A DNA stretch of 64,000 bases from Pseudomonas sp. R4-35-07 (GCF_003852235.1 NZ_CP027732.1:3286001-3350000); one strand, 5' to 3'. Shown: positions 8,599-17,386, counted from the stretch's first letter. The notes: generated by a model from the letters alone, not told the origin. Made by a program: numbers and translations.

Positions 8599-8937
8599 TT
8601 ACGGGCTGCGGATTTCCGTTACTTCAATGCCCTGCTCGCCTTGCTTGAGCGTCACCACCAACTGCCCTCTCTCCCCTTCCACCGCATACATCGAACGCTT
8701 GTAGCCCGACCGGTCGTAAGCGGGATACGCCTCCACCTGCCTGATCAACGTCATACCAAGCACCGCGCCCACCTGCTCGGCGACCTGTTCCTGGGAACGG
8801 ATAAACGCTTCGAGTGCGAGGTTTTCCGGCGCGTATTCATCGTGATTATTGAAGAAGTAAGCCGCCAGGCACCCCACGGTCACCAGGACCAGGAATTGCT
8901 TGACCGTTACCCCGAAAAGCGTCGAGGGTAGAGGCAT
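8599..8937 (-). CDS. Membrane-anchored small hypothetical protein
   Basis: 112 residues from MPLPSTLFGVTVKQFLVLVT; an alternative in-frame ATG at 8982 would add 15 residues. Neither start has a strong ribosome site; this one is preferred because the N-terminal membrane helix (FLVLVTVGCLAAYFF) then begins about 13 residues in. The rest is soluble: a helical part (NLALEAFIRSQEQVAEQVGA), then strands ending LVVTLKQGEQGIEVTEIRSP, probably outside the cytoplasm. No family recognised. A monocistronic gene between two plus-strand genes. Confidence 0.6.
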   Translation of the reverse strand: MPLPSTLFGVTVKQFLVLVTVGCLAAYFFNNHDEYAPENLALEAFIRSQEQVAEQVGAVLGMTLIRQVEAYPAYDRSGYKRSMYAVEGERGQLVVTLKQGEQGIEVTEIRSP

Positions 8938-9119
8938 TTGAGACCAGACCTGTTTTTGTTGTAAGTACCGGGTACCCGGCATTGGTCGTTGCTGATCAGA
9001 CGCCTCATTCTAGTGAGGTCCTGGCTTAACGCCATAGGCAGGGGCGACCCGTGCAGTCTTTTTTGCGCACGGGGACCTGCGCCATTGAATCCCCACCCCA
9101 CTGCACATAGACTCCGGCC

Positions 9120-10028
9120 ATGCGTTTACGTCATATCGAAGTGATTCAGGCCATCTTGCAGACCGGACACCTCGGCACGGCCGCCGAGTGGTTGCAACTC
9201 CCCGTGGGCGAGGTAGACGCCACGCTCAAGGATGCCGAACTGCAATTGGGCTTCATGCTGTTTGCCAGTGTCCGCGGGCGCCTGCAAGCCACCCGTGAAA
9301 CCCTGGAGCTGCAAGCGCAAATCGCCCCCCTGTACGACGCGCTTGAGCCGATACAGCGCCTGGCCAGCCGCTTGAAACACCATCACGCGCCGACCTTGCG
9401 TGTGCTGTGCACCCCACCGCTGGCCAACCAATTACTACCCCAGAGCATCGCCCTGCTGCGCCGACGGTTCCAGGATACGCCGTGCAACCTGTCGAGCCAG
9501 CCGACCCGGGAGATCGTCAGGCGCCTGTTGCTGCATGAGACCGATGTGGGCCTGAGCCTGCATGACCCGCAACACCCACACATTCAGAGTCGCGTGCTGG
9601 CCCAAGGCAAACTCCAATTGCTCGCCCCCCACGGCTGGCTGAAACCCAAGCAGAAGTACAGTGCGCTGCAGGATCTGGCGGGGCAGTCGATGATTGGCCT
9701 GGAGGGCCACGACCCGTTGAGCCGTCTGCTGGACGCCAAGCTGCTAGCTTTGCGCCCGCTGCCGGTGGTGCAGACGCGGGTACAGACGTACCAGATGATG
9801 CGCAGCATGGTGGAGGCGGGAGAAGGCCTGGCGGTGGTCGACCCGTTCACCGCCTTCGGTGCGCGGGACGCGGGGCTGGATGTGTGCCCGATATCACCCC
9901 CGATCAGCGTCAACCTGTATGCATTGACCCTGCAGGACGGGGCCGCTTCACCGGCCCTGAATGCACTGCTGGAGATCGTCACGCAAAAGGCCGAAAACCT
10001 GCTGTCCAACGACACCAAGGCGCAGTAG
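9120..10028 (+). CDS. LysR family transcriptional regulator
   Basis: 302 residues. The N-terminal helix-turn-helix (LRHIEVIQAILQTGHLGTAA then EWLQLPVGEVDATLKDAE) is a divergent LysR type. The periplasmic-binding-like effector domain follows (LRVLCTPPLANQLLPQSIAL, VGLSLHDPQ, MVEAGEGLAVVDPFTA). The ATG at 9120 has only a poor ribosome site, but the domain begins there. It has no obvious divergently paired target: the neighbour on the left is a membrane-anchored hypothetical and on the right is the convergent GNAT-ldcA pair. The regulon is unknown. Confidence 0.85.
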   Translation: MRLRHIEVIQAILQTGHLGTAAEWLQLPVGEVDATLKDAELQLGFMLFASVRGRLQATRETLELQAQIAPLYDALEPIQRLASRLKHHHAPTLRVLCTPPLANQLLPQSIALLRRRFQDTPCNLSSQPTREIVRRLLLHETDVGLSLHDPQHPHIQSRVLAQGKLQLLAPHGWLKPKQKYSALQDLAGQSMIGLEGHDPLSRLLDAKLLALRPLPVVQTRVQTYQMMRSMVEAGEGLAVVDPFTAFGARDAGLDVCPISPPISVNLYALTLQDGAASPALNALLEIVTQKAENLLSNDTKAQ

Positions 10029-10053
10029 ACGCGAGCGGACGTGCTACACCGTC

Positions 10054-10635
10054 TCAGATCGATTCGACTTCGCTCTTGAACAGCCGATACCAGAAAATCG
10101 CCACTTCGCGGGTTTGCGGGTCGATGCCGCGATAGCGCAGTTGATCGATACCCCCCATCACGTACCCGCTACGTTCATACAGGCGACAGGCACCGAGGTT
10201 GTTGTTCTGGGTTTCCAGCATCATGCCCGGCAGGTTCTTCTTGCGTGCCCAGAACTGCGCCACGTCCAACAGCGCCTTGGCGACACCGTGACGCCGCGCA
10301 GGCAGCGCCACCGCCAGCTCGTCGACATGGGCAAAACCGTTCCAGTTGGTACTGATCACGACGTGGCCCACCGCGCGATCATCCAGATACGCCATGAAGA
10401 CCGCGCTGTCAGTCGCATTGCGAAAGCTGGCGAATTCTTCAGGGTCGATGCCGTAACACTTGCGGTACGGCAGGATGCGCTCCACCGGCCATTGATCGAC
10501 CCGCTTGCCCATCTGCGGCACACCATAGGCACTGACCTCAAAACTGAAGTCGTTGCCCCATACGTAAGCGTCGAAGCCTTCGTCGGCGACTCGCACACTG
10601 AGCCCTGGATACTTCGGGTTCATGACAGCTTGCAT
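10054..10635 (-). CDS. GNAT family N-acetyltransferase
   Basis: 193 residues starting MQAVMNPKYPGLSVRVADEG; the ATG at 10635 follows AAGGAACGTT. The acetyl-CoA fold is visible: strand FMAYLDDRAVGHVVI, then VDELAVALPARRHGVAKALL (pyrophosphate-binding turn, R-R-H-G-V-A), then LETQNNNLGACRLYERSGY, a classic GNAT ending. It starts 8 nt after the ldcA stop, so the two form an operon. That suggests a substrate linked to polyamine metabolism such as cadaverine or lysine; this is inference only. Confidence 0.85.
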   Translation of the reverse strand: MQAVMNPKYPGLSVRVADEGFDAYVWGNDFSFEVSAYGVPQMGKRVDQWPVERILPYRKCYGIDPEEFASFRNATDSAVFMAYLDDRAVGHVVISTNWNGFAHVDELAVALPARRHGVAKALLDVAQFWARKKNLPGMMLETQNNNLGACRLYERSGYVMGGIDQLRYRGIDPQTREVAIFWYRLFKSEVESI

Positions 10636-10643
10636 AACGTTCC

Positions 10644-12899
10644 TTAACCTTTGATGCAATCGACGGTGTAACAACGACCACTGCCGTCATCTTCGTGTTG
10701 CAACCCATGCACATCGGCGACAAAACCGGGAAAACTGCTATCGAACGTCCGGGCAAACGCCAGATAGTCGATGATCGAACGGGTTGACTCGGTAAAGCGC
10801 TCGCCCGGCATGATCAGCGGGATACCCGGCGGATACGGCACCAGCATCACGGCTGCGATGCGTCCTGGCAAGGCATCGATGGATACCGCTTCCACTTCGC
10901 CCCTGACCAACTGGTCGTAGGCATCGGCCGGCTTCATCGCAATCTCCGGCAACACCGTATACATGCGCTTCAGATGCCTGGCCGTCGCGTTGCTGCGATA
11001 ACAACTGTGCAACTGGTCGCACAGGTCACGCAACCCCAAGCCCTGATAACGTATCGCCCCCTGGGCATATACCGAGGGCAGGCAACTGGCCAGGCTGGTA
11101 TTGGCATCATAGCTGCGTTTGAATTCCAGCAACTCGGTGAGCAAGGTACTCCATTTGCCTTTGGTAATGCCCATGGAAAACAGCACGAGGAAAGAATACA
11201 GCCCGGTCTTTTCCACCACCAGGCCGCGCTCCCAGAGAAACTTGCTGACCACGGCGGCGGGAATCCCGCGATCGCTCAAGGCACCACCGGCGGTGAGGCC
11301 AGGCATTACCAGGGTGACTTTGATCGGGTCCAGCAGCACATAATCTTCAGCCACGTCGCCAAAACCATGCCAGTCATCCTGAGGGTGCAGCAGCCAGTCC
11401 GCGGTGACGACCCGGTCGATACCGGCCACCGACGGCGGCTGCCAGATGGAAAACCACCAGTCATCAGCGGCGATATGCTGACGCAGGTTGGCCAGCGCAC
11501 GGCGGAAACTCAGGGCCTCATCGAACATTTCCTGCAACAGCGAGCGACCCGCCGGGCCTTCCATCATCGCTGAGGCCACGTCCAGGGAGGCGATGATGCT
11601 GTATTGCGGCGAGGTGGAAATATGCATCATGAACGCTTCGTTGAAGCGGTCACGGTCCAGTTGCCGCGCACCGCCGTCCTGCACGTGAATCATCGACGCC
11701 TGGCTGAAGGCCGCAAGCAGCTTGTGGGTGGAGTGCGTAGTGAACACCAGCGGGCTGTCCGGCGTGCGCGAGGTGCCCATGCCGTAGCGCCCGGCGAAAA
11801 ACTCGTGGAACGCCGCGTAGGCATACCAGGCCTCATCGAAGTGCAGCACCTCGACGCTGTTACCCAGTTGCTGCTTGATCAGCTCGGCGTTGTAGCACAG
11901 GCCGTCGTAGGTGGAGTTGGTGACCACCGCCAGCTTTACCTTCGCCGGGCGTCCATGGGTCAGAGGGCTGGCGTCGATCTTGGCGCGGATCGAGTCGGCG
12001 CTGAATTCGCTCAAGGGGATGGGGCCGATGATCCCCAGCTCGTTGCGCTCCGGGCACAGGTACAACGGGATCGCGCCGGTCATGATGATCGAATGCAGTA
12101 CCGACTTGTGGCAATTGCGGTCGACCAGGACCAGGTCATCGCGACCGACCATGGAGTGCCAGACGATCTTGTTGGCGGTGGAGGTGCCGTTGATCACGAA
12201 AAACGTGTGGTCAGCGCCAAAATTGCGTGCCGCGCGGGCTTCGGCTTCCGCCAGCGGTCCGGTGTGATCGAGCAGCGAGCCCAGCTCGGGGACCGAGACA
12301 GACAAGTCCGAACGCAACGTATTTTCCCCGAAGAACTGGTGAAACGCCTGCCCCACCGGGCTTTTGCGATACGCCACGCCACCGCCGTGGCCCGGGGTGT
12401 GCCAGGAGTAATTGGAGTCGGCGGTGTGTTGCACCAGGGCCTTGAAGAACGGCGGCAACAAGCCATCGAGGTAGGCGCGCGCCGCACGCGCGACCTGGCG
12501 CGCGAGAAACGGTACGGTGTCTTCGAACAGATACAGGATGCCGCGCAACTGGTTGAGTTCGCTCATGGCATCCGCCGGGGCGTTTTCTAGGGTGACTTGC
12601 TCGCCCAGCGCGAAGATCGGCAGGTTGGGCGCCCTCACCCGCGCCAGGCGGATCAGCTCGACCATGTTTTGCAGCAAATGGGTATTTTCCCCGGCGCCCT
12701 CGGCGGCGATCAGCATGCAGGCAAGGCCGTGGTGGGTGGCCGCCACCAGTCGCCCTTCGGCATAGTCCACGGCGGAAAAGATACTGAAGCCCTCCTGCTC
12801 CAACTCCCTGGCGATGCCTCGAACCCGGTCACCGGCAACGGTGTCGGCCTTAATGTCGCGGTGCACGATAAGGACGGGAAACTTCAGGTCTTTGTACAT
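10644..12899 (-). CDS. ldcA: Lysine decarboxylase, LdcA type (Orn/Lys/Arg decarboxylase fold)
   Basis: 751 residues, to my recollection the same length as P. aeruginosa LdcA. PLP enzyme that decarboxylates lysine to cadaverine in the cytoplasm. The N-terminal wing domain has MYKDLKFPVLIVHRDIKADT. In the PLP domain, SYSWHTPGHGGG-like NYSWHTPGHGGGVAYRKSP, FVINGTSTANKIVWHS, HFDEAWYAYAAFHEFF and the Schiff-base lysine in TTHSTHKLLAAFSQASM are visible. The C-terminal domain ends near YTVDCIKG. By sequence it could be arginine or ornithine specific; the LdcA choice rests on length and overall look. A GNAT follows in the same operon. Upstream is a long repeat-bearing gap. Confidence 0.85.
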   Translation of the reverse strand: MYKDLKFPVLIVHRDIKADTVAGDRVRGIARELEQEGFSIFSAVDYAEGRLVAATHHGLACMLIAAEGAGENTHLLQNMVELIRLARVRAPNLPIFALGEQVTLENAPADAMSELNQLRGILYLFEDTVPFLARQVARAARAYLDGLLPPFFKALVQHTADSNYSWHTPGHGGGVAYRKSPVGQAFHQFFGENTLRSDLSVSVPELGSLLDHTGPLAEAEARAARNFGADHTFFVINGTSTANKIVWHSMVGRDDLVLVDRNCHKSVLHSIIMTGAIPLYLCPERNELGIIGPIPLSEFSADSIRAKIDASPLTHGRPAKVKLAVVTNSTYDGLCYNAELIKQQLGNSVEVLHFDEAWYAYAAFHEFFAGRYGMGTSRTPDSPLVFTTHSTHKLLAAFSQASMIHVQDGGARQLDRDRFNEAFMMHISTSPQYSIIASLDVASAMMEGPAGRSLLQEMFDEALSFRRALANLRQHIAADDWWFSIWQPPSVAGIDRVVTADWLLHPQDDWHGFGDVAEDYVLLDPIKVTLVMPGLTAGGALSDRGIPAAVVSKFLWERGLVVEKTGLYSFLVLFSMGITKGKWSTLLTELLEFKRSYDANTSLASCLPSVYAQGAIRYQGLGLRDLCDQLHSCYRSNATARHLKRMYTVLPEIAMKPADAYDQLVRGEVEAVSIDALPGRIAAVMLVPYPPGIPLIMPGERFTESTRSIIDYLAFARTFDSSFPGFVADVHGLQHEDDGSGRCYTVDCIKG

Positions 12900-13140
12900 G
12901 GGCGCTCCTACTCCTGAGGGCTTGCACTCAGGGTAGAAGCTGGAAGCGAATGTGGCGAATGAAGATTTTCACAGACAATGAAGATCAATTGTCGCAGGGG
13001 GCTTGTCCCAATGCGGGTCAGTTAAGGCTTTTTGTAGGAACGCGGCGCGTGGCCATAGGTATCTACACAACTTTCGCGCGGCCCTAAACCTGTGACGGCT
13101 CAGCAGCCGAAGCCTCTTTAACTGCCCCCCGCGCTCCAAA

Positions 13141-13169
13141 TGTGGGAGGGGGCTTGCCCCCGATGGCGG
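13141..13169. repeat. Single REP sequence
   Basis: TGTGGGAGGGGGCTTGCCCC followed by CGATGGCGG, the standard REP arm of this window. Unlike the other copies it has no clean inverted partner within 100 bp. Confidence 0.8.
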
Positions 13170-13334
13170 CCTGACAGCCGACCAGGATGCTGGATCAGAG
13201 CGAGTACATATCCGTTGCTGCGGTAACGGCGGCTTAGGGTTCCGCCCTTACGGCGTCTCACTTTTGAAAAGCGCAAAAGTAAGTAAAACGCTCTTGCCCC
13301 ACCACTCGGCACCTCGCCCCGGCTCGGTGTGCCC

Positions 13335-13440
13335 GTAATCCGACATTGATTTGGGGGGCCGCCGCCACGCGCCATCCATGGCGCGGGGCGGCTAAACCGG
13401 CATCCCTGCCGGTTTACCCCCCAAATCACTATCGGATTCC
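13335..13440. repeat. Long nested stem-loop inside the 496-bp element
   Basis: A 24-bp arm at 13335-13358 pairs with 13417-13440 with three mismatches (core GATTTGGGGGG/CCCCCCAAATC). Inside it sits a second imperfect palindrome centred on GCGCCATCCATGGCGC and a small hairpin CCGGCATCCCTGCCGG. As RNA or single-stranded DNA it would fold strongly. Confidence 0.7.
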
Positions 13441-13697
13441 GGCCAGCGTGGTTTAACGGGGCGCCTAGATCAAGAGCAAGATCAAGAGCGACTCGCTTCG
13501 CATCGTGGTTAGCGTAGGCTGCTGCTACAGAGTTGTGTAGATACCTATGCCCCGATGGGAGTGTGTCAGTCACCGCCACCAGCGACTGATCCCAGCCTTC
13601 GGGAACCCGCCCATTGCCACATTTGCCCTCCGCTGTTTGAGGATGGATGACCTGTAGGTACAATCAGCGCCCTCCTCCACTCTCCCAAGGAACCGCC

Positions 13698-14261
13698 ATG
13701 TCCGGGCTTGAACTGTTCGCCGCCGCCCTGGGGGTGATCGCTGTGTGGCTGACGGTCAAGCAAAATCCCTGGTGCTGGCCTATCGGCCTGGTGATGGTGT
13801 TGCTCTACACCTGGGTGTTCTTTGAGGTGAAGCTGTATTCCGACATGCTGCTGCAGGGAGTCTACGCCGTGCTGCAAGTCTACGGCTGGTGGCAATGGAC
13901 CCGCGCCGGCACGGTCAAGCAAGGCCGTCAGGTCAGCAGCCTGGGCTGGCCGGCCATCTTGACCGCCCTGGCCGTCGGCGCGGTGTTCAGCCTGCTGCTC
14001 GGCGCCGCCATGGCCCACTGGACCGACGCCGCTCAACCCTGGCTCGACGCGGCCCTGACGGGTTTCAGCCTGGTAGCGCAGTTGTGGATGGCGCAAAAAC
14101 GCGTGCAGTGCTGGCCGCTGTGGATCGTGGTGGATGTGATTTTCGTCGGGCTATTCCTCTACAAAGGCCTCTACCTCACCGCCGCGCTCTACGCACTGTT
14201 CACCGTGATTGCCGTGCAAGGCTGGCGTGAATGGCGCGCCGACCCGGCGTTGCACGCATGA
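13698..14261 (+). CDS. pnuC: Nicotinamide mononucleotide/riboside transporter PnuC
   Basis: 187 residues; inner membrane facilitator for nicotinamide riboside uptake. The ATG at 13698 follows AAGGAACCGCC. Seven-helix pattern with family motifs: KQNPWCWPIGLVMVLLYTWV in the second helix, SDMLLQGVYAVLQVYGWWQW with the PnuC W-x-x-W signature, and CWPLWIVVDVIFVGLFLYKG near the end. Its stop overlaps the next start (ATGA), so uptake is coupled to the NadR-like kinase that would phosphorylate the imported riboside and trap it as NMN. Confidence 0.9.
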   Translation: MSGLELFAAALGVIAVWLTVKQNPWCWPIGLVMVLLYTWVFFEVKLYSDMLLQGVYAVLQVYGWWQWTRAGTVKQGRQVSSLGWPAILTALAVGAVFSLLLGAAMAHWTDAAQPWLDAALTGFSLVAQLWMAQKRVQCWPLWIVVDVIFVGLFLYKGLYLTAALYALFTVIAVQGWREWRADPALHA

Positions 14262-14794
14262 AAGTGGTGGTACTGGCAGGCCCTGAATCCAGCGGCAAAA
14301 GTTGGCTGGCGGCTGAGCTGCACGCGCACTTCGGCGGGCTGATGGTGGGTGAATATGTGCGCTATTTCATCGACCACCACCAGCGCGACACCTGCCTGGC
14401 GGATATCCCGGCGATTGCCCAGGGCCAGTTGGCCTGGGAAGACGCCGCCCGCGCAGCGCAGCCTGATTTGCTGATCCTCGACACCCACCTGCTGACCAAC
14501 ACACTCTGGAGCCAGACCCTGTTCGGCGACTGCCCCAGCTGGCTCGACAGCGAACTGCTGGCCCGTCACTACGACCTGCATCTGCTGTTGTCGCCCGAAG
14601 ACGTGGAATGGAGCGCCGACGGCCAGCGCTGCCAACCCGACCTGGCCGACCGCCGAGCGTTCTTCCAGGCCAGCCTGGATTGGCTGCACGCGCATCAACA
14701 GCCTGTGGTGGTGATCCGGGGAGACTGGCAAGCGCGCCGGAACGCCGCGTTTGCCGCAGTCGAGCGCTTGCTCGGGGCGACAACGGTCGGTTAA
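14258..14794 (+). CDS. NadR-like ribosylnicotinamide kinase domain protein
   Basis: 178 residues, P-loop kinase. The Walker A motif is LAGPESSGKSWLA close to the N-terminus. GEYVRYFIDHH and the Walker B-like LLILDTHLLTN match the nicotinamide riboside kinase half of NadR. The NMN adenylyltransferase half and the DNA-binding domain of E. coli NadR are absent. Translation is coupled to pnuC by a 4-bp overlap, supporting salvage of nicotinamide riboside to NMN. The stop overlaps the convergent exonuclease III stop. Confidence 0.85.
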   Translation: MKVVVLAGPESSGKSWLAAELHAHFGGLMVGEYVRYFIDHHQRDTCLADIPAIAQGQLAWEDAARAAQPDLLILDTHLLTNTLWSQTLFGDCPSWLDSELLARHYDLHLLLSPEDVEWSADGQRCQPDLADRRAFFQASLDWLHAHQQPVVVIRGDWQARRNAAFAAVERLLGATTVG

Positions 14795-15585
14795 CGCTTT
14801 TTGCGCGTGCCGAGCTGAATCCAGGTCGGCGCGTGGTCGCTGGCATGCGCCTCGTTACGCACCCATGCATCGACGCCCGCGTCCTTGAGATAGGGCTTGA
14901 GCGCCGGGTTGAGCAGCAGGTGGTCGATGCGCAGGCCGGAATTTTTCTGCCAGTGCTGGCGGAAATAGTCCCAGAACGTATACACCCGCTCTTCGGGGTA
15001 CAAATGACGCACTGAGTCGGTCCAGCCCCGGTCAAGCAGGCGTTGATAGCAGGCGCGGCTCTCGGGTTGCAACAGCGCATCCTTGAGCCAGGAGCGCGGG
15101 TTATAGATATCCAGATCGGTGGGCACCACATTGAAATCCCCGGCCAGCACCACCGGGTGATCACTGGTTTGCAACGCCTGGGCATAGTCGATCAGGCGTT
15201 CGAACCAGGCTAGCTTGTAGTCGAATTTAGGCCCCGGTTGCGGGTTGCCGTTGGGCAGGTACAGGCAGCCGACCAGCACGCCGTGCACGGCCGCCTCGAT
15301 ATAGCGGCTTTGCTGGTCGCTCTCGTCACCGGGCAGGCCCCGCCGGCTTTCCAGCGGTTGCGCGTCCTTGGCCAGAATCGCCACACCGTTCCACGAGGCC
15401 TGGCCCAGGCAGATCGCGCCGTAGCCGGCCGCTTCGAACTCAGCATAGGGAAACAGGCTTTCCGGCGCCTTGAGTTCTTGCAGGCAGACGACGTCCGGCT
15501 GCTCGCGGGCCAGCCACTGCAGCAGGTTGGGCAGACGGGCACGAATACCGTTGATGTTGAAGGTGGCGATTTTCAGCGCTTTCAT
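14791..15585 (-). CDS. xthA: Exodeoxyribonuclease III (AP endonuclease, EEP fold)
   Basis: 264 residues (E. coli XthA 268). Cleaves abasic sites and 3'-blocked ends in base excision repair. The start MKALKIATFNINGIRARLPN follows AAAGGA. Catalytic residues are visible in order: N in FNINGIR, E in VVCLQELKAPE, Y in CLYLPNGNP, D and N in LAGDFNVVPTDLD, D in GLRIDHLLLNP, and the final ASDHAP. The complete set rules out the catalytically dead relative Crc. Pseudomonads usually have more than one exonuclease III-like gene, so the symbol is provisional. It converges on the NadR-like gene with a 4-bp overlap. Confidence 0.87.
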   Translation of the reverse strand: MKALKIATFNINGIRARLPNLLQWLAREQPDVVCLQELKAPESLFPYAEFEAAGYGAICLGQASWNGVAILAKDAQPLESRRGLPGDESDQQSRYIEAAVHGVLVGCLYLPNGNPQPGPKFDYKLAWFERLIDYAQALQTSDHPVVLAGDFNVVPTDLDIYNPRSWLKDALLQPESRACYQRLLDRGWTDSVRHLYPEERVYTFWDYFRQHWQKNSGLRIDHLLLNPALKPYLKDAGVDAWVRNEAHASDHAPTWIQLGTRKKR

Positions 15586-15597
15586 GGGGTGGGGTCC

Positions 15598-15627
15598 TTT
15601 CGGGGCTCTTGGGATAGAGCCCCGAAA
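15598..15627. terminator. 12-bp perfect hairpin after ggt
   Basis: TTTCGGGGCTCT and AGAGCCCCGAAA pair fully around a 6-nt loop, between the ggt stop and the xthA start on the minus strand. The A/T ends of the stem supply a short U run. Likely the ggt terminator. Confidence 0.65.
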
Positions 15628-15661
15628 TGCCGCAGATGTTCCATGCGCGAGCGAGTCGGCC

Positions 15662-17386
15662 TCAGTAACCCAACGACAGGCCCGTGTTGCGACGCGGGTC
15701 ATTCGCGCCATAGAAGCGGTTGTTGCCCACCGGCTTGCCACCCAGGGCCGGCGCGCCCACCAGGATCGCGGCCAGGTGGTTGGCGTCCTGGGGACCGGCG
15801 AATTTATGCCCCCAGCTCTCGAGGATCTTCTGGGTGTCCGGGCTGACCGCGAAGGTTTCAAGGTTGGTGGTCTGCGGCATCCACTGCTGGTGGAAGCGCG
15901 GCGCATCCACGGCCTCCTGGATGTTCATCTTGTAGTCGATGACATTGAGGATGGTCAGCAAGGTCGCGGTGATAATGCGGCTGCCGCCTGGCGTGCCCAC
16001 CACCATCACCGTCTTGCCATCCTTGGTCACGATAGTCGGGCTCATCGACGACAGCGGCGCCTTGCCCGGCGCAATGGCGTTGGCTTCACCCTGGACCAGG
16101 CCGTACATGTTCGGCACGCCGACCTTGACGGTGAAGTCGTCCATTTCATCGTTGAGGATTACCCCGGTCTTGCTCGCCATCACGCCCGCGCCAAACCAGT
16201 CATTGAGGGTGTAGGTGACGGAAACGGCGTTGCCCCAGGTGTCGACGATGGAATAGTGGGTGGTGTTGTTGCCTTCATGGGGCGACACACCCGGCTTGAT
16301 CGCCTGGGAGTCCCCGGCCTTGTGTGGCTCGATCGCGTCGCGCAGTTTCGCCGCGTAATTTTTATCCAGCAGATGCGCAATCGGGTTCTTCACGAAATCC
16401 GGGTCGCCGAGGTAGCTGTTGCGGTCTACATAGGCGTGGCGCATCGCTTCGATCTGGTAGTGCAAGCCCTGGGCCGAGTGGTACCCCAGGTCCGCCATCG
16501 GGTAGCCTTCGAGGATGTTCATGATCTGGCAGATCACCACGCCGCCAGAGCTTGGCGGCGGCGCCGAGACCACATGGTAGCCACGGTAATCGCACTCGAT
16601 AGGCGCCAGTTCGCGGGTCTTGTAGGTGTCCAGGTCAGCCTGGGTGATCAGGCCCTTGCCGGCCTGGCTCGACTCCACCAAGGCGTTGGCGACCCAGCCT
16701 TTATAGAAGCCATCGCTGCCCTTGGCGGAAATCTCCTTGAGGGTCCTGGCCAGGTCCTTCTGCACCAGTTTCTGGCCGACCTGCATCGGTTGGCCGTTAT
16801 GCAGGAAGATCCCGCGCAGATCCTGGTCTTTCTCGAATTCGCCGGTGGCGGTGTGCAGCAGGTCAATATCGCCCTGCTCCAGGGCAAAGCCGTTCTCCGC
16901 CAGTTTGATCGCCGGCGCGATCACCTGGGCGCGCTTGAGGGTGCCGTACTTGCTCAGCGCCAACTCCATGCCCGAGACAGTGCCAGGTACACCGACGGCC
17001 AGGTGGCCCTTGGCGCTCAGGCCTTCGACCACATTGCCGTCTTTGTCCAGGTACATATCGGCCGTGGCCGCCAGCGGGGCTTTTTCGCGAAAGTCGAGGA
17101 AGGTCTTGCGCCCGTCCGCCAGCTGCACGGTCATGAAACCGCCGCCGCCCAGGTTGCCTGCCGCCGGGTACACCACTGCCAGCGCATAGCCCACGGCCAC
17201 CGCCGCATCCACCGCGTTACCGCCGGCCTTGAGCACCTCCACGCCGACCTGAGTGGCCAGATGCTGGGCGGTGACCACCATGCCATTTTCACCGGCCACC
17301 GGGGCCTGGGAAGCGGCGTGCACGCCACTGACCGTCAACACCAGGGCAGTGGCAATCAAGGTGCGGCTGAAGGGTTGGTATTTCAT
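15662..17386 (-). CDS. ggt: Gamma-glutamyltransferase, periplasmic
   Basis: 574 residues. Ntn-hydrolase that removes or transfers the gamma-glutamyl group of glutathione and its S-conjugates in the periplasm. A signal peptide (MKYQPFSRTLIATALVLTVS, cut near VHA-AS) is clear. The large subunit holds GGNAVDAAVAVGYALAVVYP and GNLGGGGFM. The autoprocessing and catalytic Thr starts the small subunit at TTHYSIVDTWGNAVS. Downstream are SSMSPTIV and GTPGGSRI for the oxyanion hole. Its promoter should lie in the 106-bp gap before it. The next gene upstream on the same strand is the C-S lyase fusion, which makes glutathione-conjugate breakdown a reasonable joint role. Confidence 0.93.
   Translation of the reverse strand: MKYQPFSRTLIATALVLTVSGVHAASQAPVAGENGMVVTAQHLATQVGVEVLKAGGNAVDAAVAVGYALAVVYPAAGNLGGGGFMTVQLADGRKTFLDFREKAPLAATADMYLDKDGNVVEGLSAKGHLAVGVPGTVSGMELALSKYGTLKRAQVIAPAIKLAENGFALEQGDIDLLHTATGEFEKDQDLRGIFLHNGQPMQVGQKLVQKDLARTLKEISAKGSDGFYKGWVANALVESSQAGKGLITQADLDTYKTRELAPIECDYRGYHVVSAPPPSSGGVVICQIMNILEGYPMADLGYHSAQGLHYQIEAMRHAYVDRNSYLGDPDFVKNPIAHLLDKNYAAKLRDAIEPHKAGDSQAIKPGVSPHEGNNTTHYSIVDTWGNAVSVTYTLNDWFGAGVMASKTGVILNDEMDDFTVKVGVPNMYGLVQGEANAIAPGKAPLSSMSPTIVTKDGKTVMVVGTPGGSRIITATLLTILNVIDYKMNIQEAVDAPRFHQQWMPQTTNLETFAVSPDTQKILESWGHKFAGPQDANHLAAILVGAPALGGKPVGNNRFYGANDPRRNTGLSLGY

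Larger units (their letters stand above)
13054..13549. repeat. 496-bp noncoding element with perfect 19-bp terminal inverted repeats
   Basis: CATAGGTATCTACACAACT at 13054-13072 is exactly reverse-complemented at 13531-13549. The interior holds a single REP (13141-13169), then a nested palindromic region. The interior wording (for example CGCAAAAGTAAGTAAAACGC and the GGGGGG/CCCCCC stem) resembles long dispersed repeats I recall from P. fluorescens-group genomes. No transposase is encoded, so it is MITE-like or a composite REP-associated repeat. Confidence 0.65.
12900..13697. other. 798-bp gene-free stretch between ldcA and pnuC
   Basis: No credible gene. It holds the ldcA promoter region, a copy of a 20-base motif also found at 20263, a 496-bp element with terminal inverted repeats (13054-13549), one REP inside it, and the pnuC leader. 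A 181-codon minus-strand frame covering the element is judged spurious. Confidence 0.7.

Noticed and set aside
10029..10053. Terminator between LysR and GNAT
   Set aside because: The 25-bp gap holds no clear stem with a U-run.
13118..13663. 181-codon minus-strand frame over the 496-bp element
   Set aside because: It translates the REP and palindromes, has no ribosome site and no domain, and runs across a repeat. Judged noncoding.
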